Below the pieces are notes generated by a model that did no database searches, had not been told where the DNA came from, and saw nothing but the letters and a program-made list of their open reading frames with translations. A stretch of DNA of 64,000 bases from NCBI GenBank assembly GCA_020465985.1, contig JAANYP010007921.1, positions 186,001 to 250,000 of the forward strand. Direction: 5' to 3'. This DNA comes from Centrapalus pauciflorus. Its lineage: Eukaryota > Streptophyta > Magnoliopsida > Asterales > Asteraceae. The translations under genes were made by a program, and so were the position numbers. Below are positions 21,984 through 33,852 of this stretch, piece after piece. How positions within the stretch are numbered: the stretch's first letter is position 1; each line of letters begins with the position of its first letter.

Positions 21984-22095
21984 ATGGCGTCCCATCAACG
22001 AGTAGCCTCCGTAACGGCTCCTCAAACTTCTGGATCTGTGCACCCATTGTGGAGCCAGAGATGACAGAAGGAAGACCTGGAGTGGCTCCATCTAC
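21984..22095 (+). pseudogene. Start of the element B aORF, left of D
   Basis: An ATG at 21984 (MASHQRVASVTAPQ) lies after the motif array. Its frame stops at 22062, while a second frame (ATG near 22061, MTEGRPGVAPS) runs to the D insertion and continues on the far side at 30937, so one frameshift precedes the insertion. No similarity to the N-terminal domain of the A aORF is evident; the domain may have been lost or differ in this family. Confidence 0.4.
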
Positions 22096-22100
22096 GCAAT
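22096..22100 (+). repeat. Target site duplication of D, left copy
   Basis: GCAAT directly before the D LTR is repeated exactly at 30932-30936 after it. Confidence 0.9.
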
Positions 22101-23528
22101 TGTAACATCCGGCATTGAACCAGGTTAGCAACAACGACCTAATTAGTATTTAATGGCCAATATAACCTAATTAGTGGTCATTAGAAATTAACCAAAGTGA
22201 TTAACAAGGTTCATGAAGAAATTCAACTCAATTAGAATCAAATTCATCGGTGCGATGAATCGGGAAATTAATTAATCCGATCGATTTACGATATGAGGGA
22301 TTAATTCAACTAAGTACATAATTAAATTATGATTAGTAACACTAATCAAATACTAATTACTTAACATTAATTATGCAAGACTAAAACAATTCATTAAAAC
22401 AATGCATCCATAAGTATTTATGAAATTACAAGAAAAGGGAAATACAAGAATACATTTCTAAATACATTTATACAAAAAAAATATATATATATACATGTAT
22501 AATACATGTATGGCTGGCCTATAGGCCATGTGTGTATTAGAAGTTGACTTTTATTTTTGTAATATTACTTTAAAGTTTAAACACAATCATTTTGTTTAAA
22601 AGTGCACTCTACCTTTTTCATCCATGCTTTTCATCATTTGAAAGACCAAACACTTTGCCTATAAATAAGACCTCATTTCTCACTTCTTTTCCACACTTCA
22701 AACAACAAAAACCTCTCCTTTTCTTCTCTCAAAACCGGGTTTATACACTCACACATCACAAACTTGTGCATTCAAGTGTTCTTCAAGAAACTCAAGTGTT
22801 TTGGTGCATATCTTTCAAGGATTTCAACTTCTACTCAAAATCATATTCTAAATACTTCAAAGTAAGTAAATACTAGCTTATTTCATCATACATCTATGTT
22901 ATATAAGTCTTGCATAATATATATAATCACCAACAACAACAAGTTTCATAAAAACTCAAGTTTATAAGTTTCTAGTTTTTATTTTTAAGTTGTTTCTTTA
23001 AATGTGCATATGAATATATGAACACATTATAAACATGTTAATATTATGAAAACATGTGTTATATATGTGTTATATAACTTTTATAACTTTCATACAAGTA
23101 GTCTTTGAATAAACAACAAGAATCATAAGTTATTTCGGTTTATAAACTGCGGATTTTCGGCAGAAAATTTATATCGATTTTGAAAAATCATAACTAATTC
23201 ATAACTCAACGAAATGAGTTGATTCTTGTCTCAAAAGTTAGATCTATGTCTTAACTATAGATCTGGAATTTTTCATAATTTATTTTGGAGTTTAAGACCT
23301 CCAGAAATTATTTGGGAAACCGAAAGTTTGACAGCTCAAAAATGGCCAACATAGGGTTTTTAACGAGCTTTTTCACCAACATAAACATGTCGAAAAATGG
23401 ATGTTCTTGATTCTAAAAATCCTTTGTATATAGTAGTTTAATGTCCTAGAAAACCAAAGTCTAAAACATTTTGGAGCTTGGTCAAAAACAGCCTCAAAGT
23501 AGGCCGAAAAACCTCCAAAAAAAGCTGA

Positions 23529-23567
<39 letters not shown>

Positions 23568-24520
23568 TGACGTTTTAAGCAAATCTTATTTATAAACTTG
23601 TAATGTTGGGTGATTTAAGACATAAAAATCTATAAATATACATATTATCATATATTAGTAATATTAAGTCCTTATTATCATTTAGGACTCGGTTAAACAT
23701 CTCCGGTTTCATCACCCATCAAACAACGCAAACTTGCATTTTTGCGCATATTTTGCCATCACAAGTTCGGTGAGTCTTCATAGCCCCTATTTTCACTATC
23801 TATTGGGGTGGAAATACATGCACTGTTTTCATATGGACATCAAAATTGTATATTTCTTATATGTATTACATGTGGTTCCATCAGCCCTTATATCATGAAC
23901 CGTTAATTGCATTTATTTGTAAGCGCGAATATATTGTGGATAGATCTATCGGGAGTCATGTCCCCCATTCGGGTTAGCTCGGGTCGGCTAACAGCGAGTG
24001 CATATATATTCAACACACGGTATTACGTATGGGAATACTGCACAGGGCAAACTCATTCTAATTAAGCTTCGGTTGCATGATGGTTTATGTAATACATACA
24101 CGGAATTTATGATTTTATAAATTCAACTCATCTGATAATGTCCATACAACTGGTCTTTTCGCGTAAACCTATGAGCTCACCAACAATTTTTGTTGACGTA
24201 TTTAAGCGTGTATTTTCAGGTAATTAAGGCAAGTATGCCTCGGACGTATTTTAATTTCAAGCTTCCGCATCCATGGAGTCGCATGCATATTCAAATTAAC
24301 GGAGATTTAGCTGCATTATTTTGGATATTTTAATTATGTAATTAAATCTCTGTATTTTGCGAACTCCTTTACTCATATCAGTCTATGTAAAACATTGCTA
24401 TATTTTCAAGTTTCAATGATGTATTTTAAAAACGTCCATATAGTGGTCGTTCATTATGATTATGGTTACGCTTCCGCACTCGTCCCGCCTCGCTGCCAAC
24501 CGGGGTAGCAGGGTGTGACA
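22101..24520 (+). repeat. 5' LTR of element D
   Basis: It begins TGTAACATCCGG and ends GGTGTGACA, 2420 bp. A long (TA)n tract lies at about 23534-23563. A 94-codon ORF at 22592 recurs in the other LTR and is LTR sequence, not a gene. Confidence 0.93.
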
Positions 24521-24522
24521 GA

Positions 24523-24536
24523 TTGGTATCAGAGCC
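24523..24536 (+). other. Primer-binding site of element D
   Basis: TTGGTATCAGAGCC, complementary to the 3' end of initiator methionine tRNA, two bases after the LTR. Confidence 0.9.
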
Positions 24537-24619
24537 ATAGTTATAGTGAACTAGGTTGCATTAGTACCTAGACTATAACTGTTACAAAAACTAAACTTCT
24601 TCAAGAACAGTGCACACAT

Positions 24620-25340
24620 ATATGGACCCTGATGACAATAACATGTCGAAATTCACCCCTAGGGAAAGGGTGTGACTAGCACAACGGGAGTCTATCCCGG
24701 TACCTGCCCATCAGCCAAGCCCGCCGCAGTAGTAACGGGCAAGCATAGGACAGTGGGGATGGATGCCTCACACTCTCCAAGAGTGGAGAAACGAGGAGGC
24801 GATCCAAATCCAGTTTGAAGTCAGAACACCATCTTCCTCTCAAGTGCCAACACTTACCTAGAAACCTATGTAACAAACGATGCCCCTGTTGGTGGCAAGG
24901 GCCGCCAGACACGACCTCCAATTTCGACAAAATCCACTAAGAGGTCGGTGAGATCTTTGCAAGGATTAAGCAGGAGGCAATGCAAACCACCAATAAACCT
25001 TAGGCCAACCAGAATACCCAGGCGATTTAACAAGACGGAATCGACGAATTGTGACAGCACCTAGCGGAGCACAAAGCCCACACTGCAGAACTAACCCAAT
25101 GACTTAACGCTCTGGAGTACGAGGAAACCCCGGAGGCATCTCTTTATAGTATTTCTCTAGGCTTTACTATCTGATATATCTTAGGGTAAATAAGGCTTAA
25201 GAATTTATCAGAAAATTCTGACCATATCATATACAAAGATTAAGTATCAAGAACTTTTATGAGGAATTAAGTTTTAACTACAACTCTGCGTAGGAAAAGA
25301 TAAAGCTGTGACTATCTGCCTAAGAAATTTCAAACCCGTA
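24620..25340 (+). pseudogene. Gag remnant of element D
   Basis: A short start-like frame (MDPDDNNMSKFTPRERV, ATG at 24622) ends at a TGA, and the following 700 bp show no capsid or zinc-knuckle motif. Chromovirus gag is normally well over 1 kb, so most of gag has been deleted. Confidence 0.5.
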
Positions 25341-28300
25341 GACTTATCCTCTTACCCCCATTAGATACCACTTATGCATTTCTACTATTTGATACTGGTG
25401 CTGATAGGAGCTTTATATCCACTAAGTTCACTAAGCAGATAAATTCCATTAAGTGCTACTTATGCTATTGAGGTTGATGACAGTGAGACGTTTAAGACAA
25501 ATAATATAAGTCGAGGATGCTCCTTAGAATTAGTAGGCCGACTCTTTGAAACAGACATGATACCCATCAAACTGGGAAGTGTTTACATGGTCATAGGCAT
25601 GGATTGGCTATCAAAAATCGTGTGGAAATAGTATGCAACTAGAACACAGTTCATATACCTTTAGCCAATAAGAAGGTCCTTATTGTCCAACGCAAAGCAA
25701 GAAATACCAAAGTAAGCATCATCTCTAGCATTAGGACCCTGAAGTGTTGATAGAGAGGGAGCCAAAGGGAAAGCGGCTCGAAAATAGTCTTATTATTTAT
25801 GGTTACCCCAAAGTTTTTCCAGAACACTTACCTGAACTCCCAACATTGAGGCAAGTCAAATTAAAAAATAGGCCTAGTATCAGGTGCGGTACCAGTGGCT
25901 CGAGCACCATGCCGATTAGCCCCATCAATAGTGTAAGAATCATCCAACCAACTGTAGGAGCTCTTAGATAAAGGGCCTATCAAACCGAGTTCCTCGCTTT
26001 GGAGGAGCTCCAGTTTTGTTCATAAAGGAGAAGGATGGAACTTTCGGGATGTGCATCAATTACCGAGAAATTAAATAAGCTAAAAGAAGCAATACCCACT
26101 TCCAAGGATCAATGACTTGTTTGACAAAACTCCAAGAATTAAGATTCTATTCGAAGATCGACCTTAGGTCTGGTTATCATCAGGTTAGAGTTCACAAGAA
26201 AGATATTCCAAAGACAGCTTTCAGATTCCGTTTCAGTCATCATAAATTCCTATTAATGCCGTTTGGATTAACCAGTGTCCCCAACGGTACTCATGGACCT
26301 CATCGGGTGTGAAAACCTTATTTAGACAAATTCGTGATTGTATTCATGAATGACTTTTAATCTACTCACGAAACGAGAAGGAGCACGAGCAACATTTAAG
26401 ACTGATTCTGGAATTATCGGAGAAAGAACAACTATATGCTAAGATTTCTAAATTTGACTTTTGGTTAAGAGAGGTGAAATCCCTCGGTCACGTGAACAAT
26501 AGTAAAGGAATCCAAGTCGACCCCGCAAAGATCGAGGCTATCAGGAATTGGTCAACTCTTAGAACCCTCATAGAGATACGACAGTCCTTAAGACTTGCCA
26601 CTTATTATAAGCAATTTTCTCAAAGATCACCAGAACTCTAACAAAACTGACCCGAAAAGACATTAAGTATGATTGGAGCAAGGATCAGGAGATATCATTT
26701 CAGTTATTAAAGCACAAACTGTGCAGCGCGCCTATTTTGTCCATACCTAAGAGGAACGAGAAATTTATAGATTACTATGACACTTCACACAATGGGCTGA
26801 TGTAGAAAGATAAGGTCATAGCTTATACTTCATGAAAACTTAAGGTTCACGAGGTGAATTACACAACGCATGATCTAGATCTTGGAACAGTAGTCTTTAC
26901 CCTTAAGACTTGAAGACATTACTTATACGGTAAGAAGTGTATTACACTCACGGACCCTAAGAGCCTCCAACACATCTTGAACCAGAAAGAGTCAAATATT
27001 AGGTAACATCGTTGATAGAGCTAATAAGTGGTTGCAACAGTGAGATTCGTTATCACCTGAGGAAAACTAATGTGGTTACAGACGCTCATAGCCGAAAGAA
27101 ATGAGTTAAGCCGTTAAGAGTACCAGCCATAGTTATAACCACTCAACCAAACCCTCCTTTCTTAGTTCATGAAGTTATTAAGGAGGAAAATATGAAAAAT
27201 AAAGCCCTGCACAGAATGGATAAATAGTTTGGAATAAGGGTTAATGGAAATCAATACTTCACGAATAGAGTCTGGTTACCCTGATTTTGATAGAGTAAGA
27301 AAACTGGTTAAAGATGATGGACACAAATCAAGATATGTCGTTCACCCCAGATCCAATAAAATGTATCATTTGGAACTATACGGGTGGCCTATCATGAAGG
27401 ATGACATTGCCACATATGTCAAAAAAAAATTTCTAACATGCTCCAAAGTTAAGACCAACATCAGAAACCATTTGAGTAATATTCGACCACCTAACAAAAT
27501 CCGCGCGTTCCTACCAATCAAGAAGAACATCAGGATGAATAAGCTAGTCCAAACGTACCTCAAGGAAGTCGTCTCCGGACACGGAGTGCCTATTATAATC
27601 ATTTTTTATATGGATAGAAGATTTACAGCTAAGCTTTTGGCAATTATTATAGCAAACTGTGGATACAAACCTGGACATGAGTACCACATATCACTCTCAG
27701 ACCAATGGTCAGAATAATAGAACGATCCAAACCCTAGAACATACATTAAGAGCCTGTGTAATGGATACTCATTTGCCTTAGTGGAATTATCGTACTACAA
27801 TAGCTATCACTCAAGTATTAAAGCTGCTCCATTTGAAGCCCTCTACGGGCAAAAGTGTCGATCACCGATTTATTGGGAAGAAGTGGGAAATGGCCAAATC
27901 ACCGGCGTTAAGATCATTCACGAAACAACCGAAAAGATAGTACAGATACGAAACTGACTAAAAGTTGCCTGCGATTGTAAGAAAGTTATGCAGATGAAAA
28001 TAGAAAATCCCTTGAGTTCTAATTAGGAGAACGAGTACTGATGAGAGTCTCGCCATGGAAGGGCGTGATACGATTTGGGAAAACAAGGATAATTAAACCC
28101 TCGATACATTGGCAATGCAAAGTCTTAAACGGAATTGGACTCGTAGCTTATCGTTTAAAGTTACCACCAGAGCTTAGCAGCATGCACAATACCTTCCATG
28201 TATCGAATAAGAAGAAGTGTTTGTTAGAGGAGACACTTGTTACCCCTTGGAAGAGATCCAGCTAAATGATAAACTTCGCTTCATCAAAGAGCCGGTTGAA

Positions 28301-28375
28301 ATCATGGACCGTAAGGTCACAAGATTGAAGCACAGTTGTATACCCATCCTTAAGGTCAGATGGAAATTCTAGACA
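25341..28375 (+). pseudogene. Pol remnant of element D (protease, RT, RNase H, integrase)
   Basis: Recognisable in order: protease FDTGADRSF (about 25389), with IGMDWLS near 25600; an RT lead-in resembling FPEVFPEDLP at about 25815; RT core SKIDLRSGYHQVRV and LMPFGLT (26140-26275). The usual F(I/V)DD is FMND here (near 26350) and is followed at once by a stop. The integrase zinc region is at 27300-27450, where the first Cys of KCLTC is replaced (KKKFLTC). The integrase core follows, then VSPWKGV, NTFHVSN and a chromodomain-like VRWKF ending (28360). Dozens of stops and frameshifts separate these pieces. No part is functional. Confidence 0.85.
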
Positions 28376-28489
28376 TGGACCACAATTCACTTAGGCATGC
28401 GAAGGCTAGTTTAAACAAAGATACTCTCATCTACTCTTAAGTAACAATACCCCTGAGGAAACAGGATAAAATTTCGGGACGAAATTCCC

Positions 28490-28504
28490 TTAACAGGGGG
28501 AGAC
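28490..28504 (+). other. Polypurine tract of element D
   Basis: TTAACAGGGGGAGAC directly before the 3' LTR; priming site for plus-strand DNA. Confidence 0.85.
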
Positions 28505-28875
28505 TGTAACATCCGGCATTGAACCAGGTTAGCAACAACGACCTAATTAGTATTTAATGGCCAATATAACCTAATCAGTGGTCATTAGAAATTAACCAAA
28601 GTGATTAACAAGGTTCATGAAGAAATTCAACTCAATTAGAGTCAAATTCATCGGTGCGATGAATCGGGAAATTAATTAATCCGATCGATTTACGATATGA
28701 GGGATTAATTCAACTAAGTACATAATTAAATTATGATTAGTAACACTAATCAAATACTAATTACTTAACATTAATTATGCAAGACTAAAACAATTCATTA
28801 AAACAATGCATCCATAAGTATTTATTAAATTACAAGAAAAGGGAAATACAAGAATACATTTCTAAATACATTTAT

Positions 28876-28930
<55 letters not shown>

Positions 28931-30931
28931 AATGCATGTATGGCTGGCCTATAGGCCATGTGTGTATTAGAAGTTGACTTTTATTTTTGTAATATTACTT
29001 TAAAGTTTAAACACAATCATTTTGTTTAAAAGTGCACTCTACCTTTTTCATCCATGCTTTTCATCATTTGAAAGACCAAACACTTTGCCTATAAATAAGA
29101 CCTCATTTCTCACTTCTTTTCCACACTTCAAACAACAAAAACCTCTCCTTTTCTTCTCTCAAAACCGGGTTTATACACTCACACATCACAAACTTGTGCA
29201 TTCAAGTGTTCTTCAAGAAAATCAAGTGTTTTGGTGCATATCTTGCAAGGATTTCAACTTCTACTCAAAATCATATTCTAAATACTTCAAAGTAAGTAAA
29301 TACTAACTTATTTCATCATACATTTATGTTATATAAGTCTTGCATAATATATATAATCACCAACAACAACAAGTTTCATAAAAACTCAAGTTTATAAGTT
29401 TCTAGTTTTTATTTTTAAGTTGTTTCTTTAAATGTGCATATGAATATATGAACACATTATAAACATGTTAATATTATGAAAACATATGTTATATATGTGT
29501 TATATAACTTTTATAACTTTCATACAAGTAGTCTTTGAATAAACAACAAGAATCATAAGTTATTTCGGTTTATAAACTGCGGACTTTCGGCAGAAAATTT
29601 ATATCAATTTTGAAAAATCATAACTAATTCATAACTCAACGAAATGAGTTGATTCTTGTCTCAAAAGTTAGATCTATATCTTAACTATAGATCTGGAATT
29701 TTTCATAATTTATTTTGGAGTTTAAGACCTCCAGAAATTATTTGGGAAACCGAAAGTTTGACAGCTCAAAGATGGCCAACATAGGGTTTTTAACGAGCTT
29801 TTTCACCAACCTAAACATTTCGAAAAATGGATGTTCTTGATTCTAAAAATCATTTGTATATAGTAGTTTAATGTCCTAGAAAACCAAAGTCTAAAACATT
29901 TTGGAGCTTGGTCAAAAACAGCCTCAAAGTAGGCCGAAAAACCTCCGAAAAAGCTGGAAAATTATATATATATAAACTTGACGTTTTAAGCAAATCTTAT
30001 TTATAAACTTGTAATGTTGGGTGATTTAAGACATAAAAATCTATAAATATACATATTATCATATATTAGTAATATTAAGTCCTTATTATCATTTAGGACT
30101 CGGTTAAACATCTCCGGTTTCATCACCCATCAAACAACGCAAACTTGCATTTTTGCGCATATTTTGCCATCACAAGTTCGGTGAGTCTTCATAGCCCCTA
30201 TTTTCACTATCTATTGGGGTGGAAATACATGCACTGTTTTCATATGGACATCAAAACTGTATATTTCTTATATGTATTACATGTGGTTCCATCAGCCCTT
30301 ATATCATGAACCGTTAATTGCATTTATTTGTAAGCGCGAATATATTGTGGATAGATCTATCGGGAGTCATGTCCCCCATTCGGGTTAGCTCGGGTCGGCT
30401 AACAGCGAGTGCATATATATTCAACACACGGTATTACGTATGGGAATACTGCACAGGGCAAACTCATTTTAATTAAGCTTCGGTTGCATGATGGTTTATG
30501 TAATACATACACGGAATTTATGATTTTATAAATTCAACTCATCTGATAATGTCCATACAACTGGTCTTTTCGCGTAAACCTATGAGCTCACCAACAATTT
30601 TTGTTGACGTATTTTAGCGTGTATTTTCAGGTAATTAAGGCAAGTATGCCTCGGACGTATTTTACTTTCAAGCTTCCGCATCCATGGAGTCGCATGCATA
30701 TTCAAATTAACGGAGATTTAGCTGCATTATTTTGGATATTTTAATTATGTAATTAAATCTCTGTATTTTGCGAACTCCTTTACTCATATCAGTCTATGTA
30801 AAACATTGCTATATTTTCAAGTTTCAATGATGTATTTTAAAAACGTCCATATAGTGGTCGTTCATTATGATTATGGTTACGCTTCCGCACTCGTCCCGCC
30901 TCGCTGCCAACCGGGGTAGCAGGGTGTGACA
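28505..30931 (+). repeat. 3' LTR of element D
   Basis: It is 2427 bp and nearly identical to 22101-24520. Differences are scattered single bases, many of them C/T or G/A changes, and two microsatellites: the (TA)n near 28880-28922 is expanded here and short in the 5' LTR, while the one at 29964-29974 is short here and long in the 5' LTR. Confidence 0.93.
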
Positions 30932-30936
30932 GCAAT
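30932..30936 (+). repeat. Target site duplication of D, right copy
   Basis: GCAAT, identical to 22096-22100. Confidence 0.9.
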
Positions 30937-32838
30937 CCACTTCAGGCCATCTCCAAATAAACATAGAGATGTTAACGGCAGCTCTACGTGCTGCCGGTGT
31001 TGTTACCCAGGCTGCCCTGGACGCCCACAAGGAGGCTGCCAAGGAACGACATACCGCCCTTCTATCATCAATTAAGGGTAAGGGTGTCGCCACTCAGGAT
31101 GTGCCTCCACCAGGGACCCGATCAGTCCAAATGATGATTCAAGAGTTATCTGATTAAATAGACGCGCAAAACCGCTTAATACTTCAAGTCTAGGAGCAAC
31201 TAAACTCTCGCATGGACCATCTAGAATCTGCAGTTATCGAGCTCCAGTGTCGTCCACAGGCTGAGTCTCAAAAGAGGAAACATGACGATCGACGACCCTG
31301 ATCGCCATGAGGGGGAGAAGCGCCAAAAGACTCAGTCTGAGGGCCTTATGTTGATCGTAGAGGGAGCTGAATCAGAAAGTACAGATATACAGGGGTCAGG
31401 GGAAAAGAGGTACGAGGCTCAGGAGTACATGATGATAGAAGACGAGCCCATGTTTGAGGGTCCAGCTCCATTAGATCCAATGACAGCCATGGTAGAGTTC
31501 GAACCCATCCACCAAAAGGTTGAAATCATATTGGTGTCTGACTCAGACTCCGATACTGATGACAACCAACCCTTAATCATCCCTAAGCCTGAGCCTGAAT
31601 CACCACAAAAATCCTCATCTTCATTTGAATTCCTAAACTCTCCGCCCCCAGCTCCACAACAAGAATTCTAGATAATCCAAAGCCCTCCCAGATCTCAAAG
31701 TCCTCCCTCAGTCCAACCTGTACCCCAAGTGCAAATCATGGAGCCAGGTCCCTCAGAAAGCAGGCGTGTTCACAGATTTGATGAGCCTCCCACAGAACCT
31801 GGTGTTTATGACAGAAGCGATCTATATTGGGTTGGTTGGTATTCAAAAGGTGAGGTACACACTCTGCCACCTGAGTTGAAAAAGGAATTAAGACAAGAAC
31901 GGCGGGGGAAAATCTTCAAATTACTAGAAGCTAAATCATCAGAGATAGAAGAACCCCCCGTTCAGGGCCTCAAAGAATTCTTACAAAATTTTCCTCCGGA
32001 GCAGTTCCAAAATCCGTTTCTGGAAGAACGATTTAAGATGGTGTTCAGGAAAAAGCCAGGGTCTTACAGCAAGGGCTTACTCATGGAACTTACAAACATG
32101 TCCAAAGCTGAACAGACCGAGTACAACCAATTCATGCTCAGGGAAAGGAGGTCCAAAGTCTCGAAATCTAAGATAAAGAAACTCCTCAACATCATAATGT
32201 GCAGAAGAGAGAAAGTATACTATCCTGCCTTTCAGGTAGAAAGAGAAGATGGCACAGTGGAGGAGTTCTACGAAAATGACTTGGACTTCATAAATGTGGA
32301 CGACATCGAATTTCTACACAACCAACTGATACACAGAATTAGAAAGTGTCTGTCTCACATGATTGCCGTAGGCGCTCTCATTCGAAGTATGAACCGCCGC
32401 TCTATTATCATGTGCCTCAGAGATTTTCAAATGGCGATCGAGAGCGCGCTGGCCAAAGTTGGACTACGAGCCCCTGACTAAGATAGCTTTTTTCTTGCCC
32501 ACCATCCTGCTTACAGAGTCATCTTCAGAGGAGGCCCGAGAGTTATTTTTGTGAACTAGAAATGTTATAAGAGATTCATGCGCTTTGAGGATCTTCCTTG
32601 TTATTTCGACGGTACTATCAGAATGGTTAGAGCCGAGCTTACACGAAGAGTTCAAGAATATGATGCTCAACCAGATCCAGAACTTAGACGCTCACCGAAG
32701 GAGATTCAGGATATCCTCTGTGGCATCAAATACCTGAACGAACGGCTACACATGAGACAAGTGATTAGACGATTCGATGTCATCCTTGGGCTCCGTGAAT
32801 CAACTGACCATGCCAGAGTTCCAGGACCTCCACATTGA
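30937..32838 (+). pseudogene. Element B aORF, right of D
   Basis: The ORF resumes after D. Segments are 30937-31157 (Ala-rich helix, ending at a TAA), 31282-31671 (acidic, Pro-rich), 31729-32481 (charged, about 250 residues) and 32578-32838. The third has a conserved-looking domain with VYYPAFQVEREDGTVEEFYE, LHNQLIHRIRKCLSHM and RSIIMCLRDFQMAIES, which recalls C-terminal parts of aORFs in Asteraceae Copia elements. Stops at 31155, 31669, 32479 and elsewhere break it. Function unknown; no membrane segment is visible. Confidence 0.65.
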
Positions 32839-32840
32839 TC

Positions 32841-32854
32841 GAAAAGGGGGAGAT
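32841..32854 (+). other. Polypurine tract of element B
   Basis: GAAAAGGGGGAGAT directly precedes the 3' LTR. Confidence 0.85.
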
Positions 32855-33207
32855 TGTTAGATATTAAATTACGATATTGTGGATGTATTTTGTAATAATT
32901 ATTTAGATTATGTTTAGTCTTGTATTTATTTTCTAGTTAGTTTATTTGTATGAAAAAGTTCTAGGGGCAAATGTGTCATTCCTTGATAGTTAATTAAAGG
33001 AGCCTACAACTAGGCTCCTAGGGTTTTGTAATTGACACACGGTTGACACAACTGAAAATGAGAAAACATATTGCAGCCGCCACTTTCATTTATTCTCCCA
33101 ACATTTCTTTTGTTCTTCATCATTACACAATTATTGAGTTTACATTCTTCTTGTGAGTGATAATAGAACATTTGTGTGCTGATATCTTCTGGGAATCGTT
33201 TACAACA
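32855..33207 (+). repeat. 3' LTR of element B
   Basis: It begins TGTTAGAT and ends TTTACAACA, 353 bp. It shares with the B2 LTR (58530-58876) TTTGTAATA, CTTGTATTTATTT, AGGGGC(A/C)AA, the GGAGCC...GGCTCC palindrome, CACGGTTGACA and GCAGCCGCCACT/CAGCCGCCACT. This links B to B2 and fixes the right end of B. Confidence 0.88.
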
Positions 33208-33754
33208 AAATTAATAAATATATTTAAAAAAGATAACAAAGCAAAAACTAATTTTCAAGACCAATATTGAAATTAGTTAGAAGCTTTAGAGACTAATAAT
33301 GTAACTATAGAATGAGTAAAATTGTCATTATAAAAAAATTAACAGTCAACTAACGGTCAAGGAACTGAAATTGCAAGTAAACAGTGTTTTGAGGGACTGT
33401 TTCTATAAGTTTTAAAGTTAAGGGACTGTTTTCATAATTTCATATAAACCACATGGACTATTTTTTGCAATTTACTCTAATAATTACAGTGTTACACGAG
33501 GGTGATAATTCTTACTCATTAAAACAAACAGTTCGAATGGGTAAACGACTAAAACACAAAAAATTACATAATATTGAATTTTTTTTTTTTTAAACAATTT
33601 ATAGAATACCTCATTTTCTAGAATTGTAATTTTGACTTTTTCATTCATTTGACCCATTGGATCGAAATTGGCACCTCCACCACATATTTATAATAATATA
33701 TGTATTGATCAGACGTATTTGACATGAAAATAAATGTGTAAACTTTCTATTTTG

Positions 33755-33808
<54 letters not shown>

Positions 33809-33852
33809 TATGGGATCCAATTTGTATAATAAAAATAGAGCATTCATTTTTT
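33208..33852. other. Spacer between B and CCD4 with a one-ended repeat and (TA)n tract
   Basis: No gene. 33300-33482 holds sequence related to one end of the GTCCATGTGGTTTATATG type of foldback element (compare 39415 and 39145); the opposite end is not nearby. A (TA)n microsatellite occupies about 33759-33803. The last part is the 3' flank of CCD4. Confidence 0.6.

Larger units (their letters stand above)
22101..30931 (+). mobile_element. Element D: Ty3/gypsy chromovirus-like retrotransposon
   Basis: Two 2.4-kb LTRs (22101-24520, 28505-30931) flank a 3984-bp interior with a primer site (24523-24536), gag remnant, pol remnants in the order protease, RT, RNase H, integrase, a decayed chromodomain-like tail and a purine tract. 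A perfect GCAAT duplication flanks it inside the aORF of B. The order and the KVRW-type tail suggest the Tekay/Del group of chromoviruses. The LTRs differ at only about 1% of sites by my count, yet pol is riddled with stops. Confidence 0.92.
15625..33207 (+). mobile_element. Element B: Ty1/copia element, 5' end lost, split by D
   Basis: B runs from mid gag through pol (to 20053), a promoter-like spacer and an aORF (21984-22095 plus 30937-32838) to a polypurine tract and 3' LTR (32855-33207). Gag and protease match B2 closely and the LTR matches the B2 LTR in plan, so B and B2 are one family. The 5' LTR, primer site and first ~2.2 kb of gag are missing and replaced by element A. Gypsy element D occupies 22101-30931. 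Confidence 0.8.

Noticed and set aside
22592..29306. A 94-codon ORF present twice (22592 and 29022) with two differences
   Set aside because: Both lie at the same place in the D LTRs, in the probable transcript leader; no known protein resembles them.
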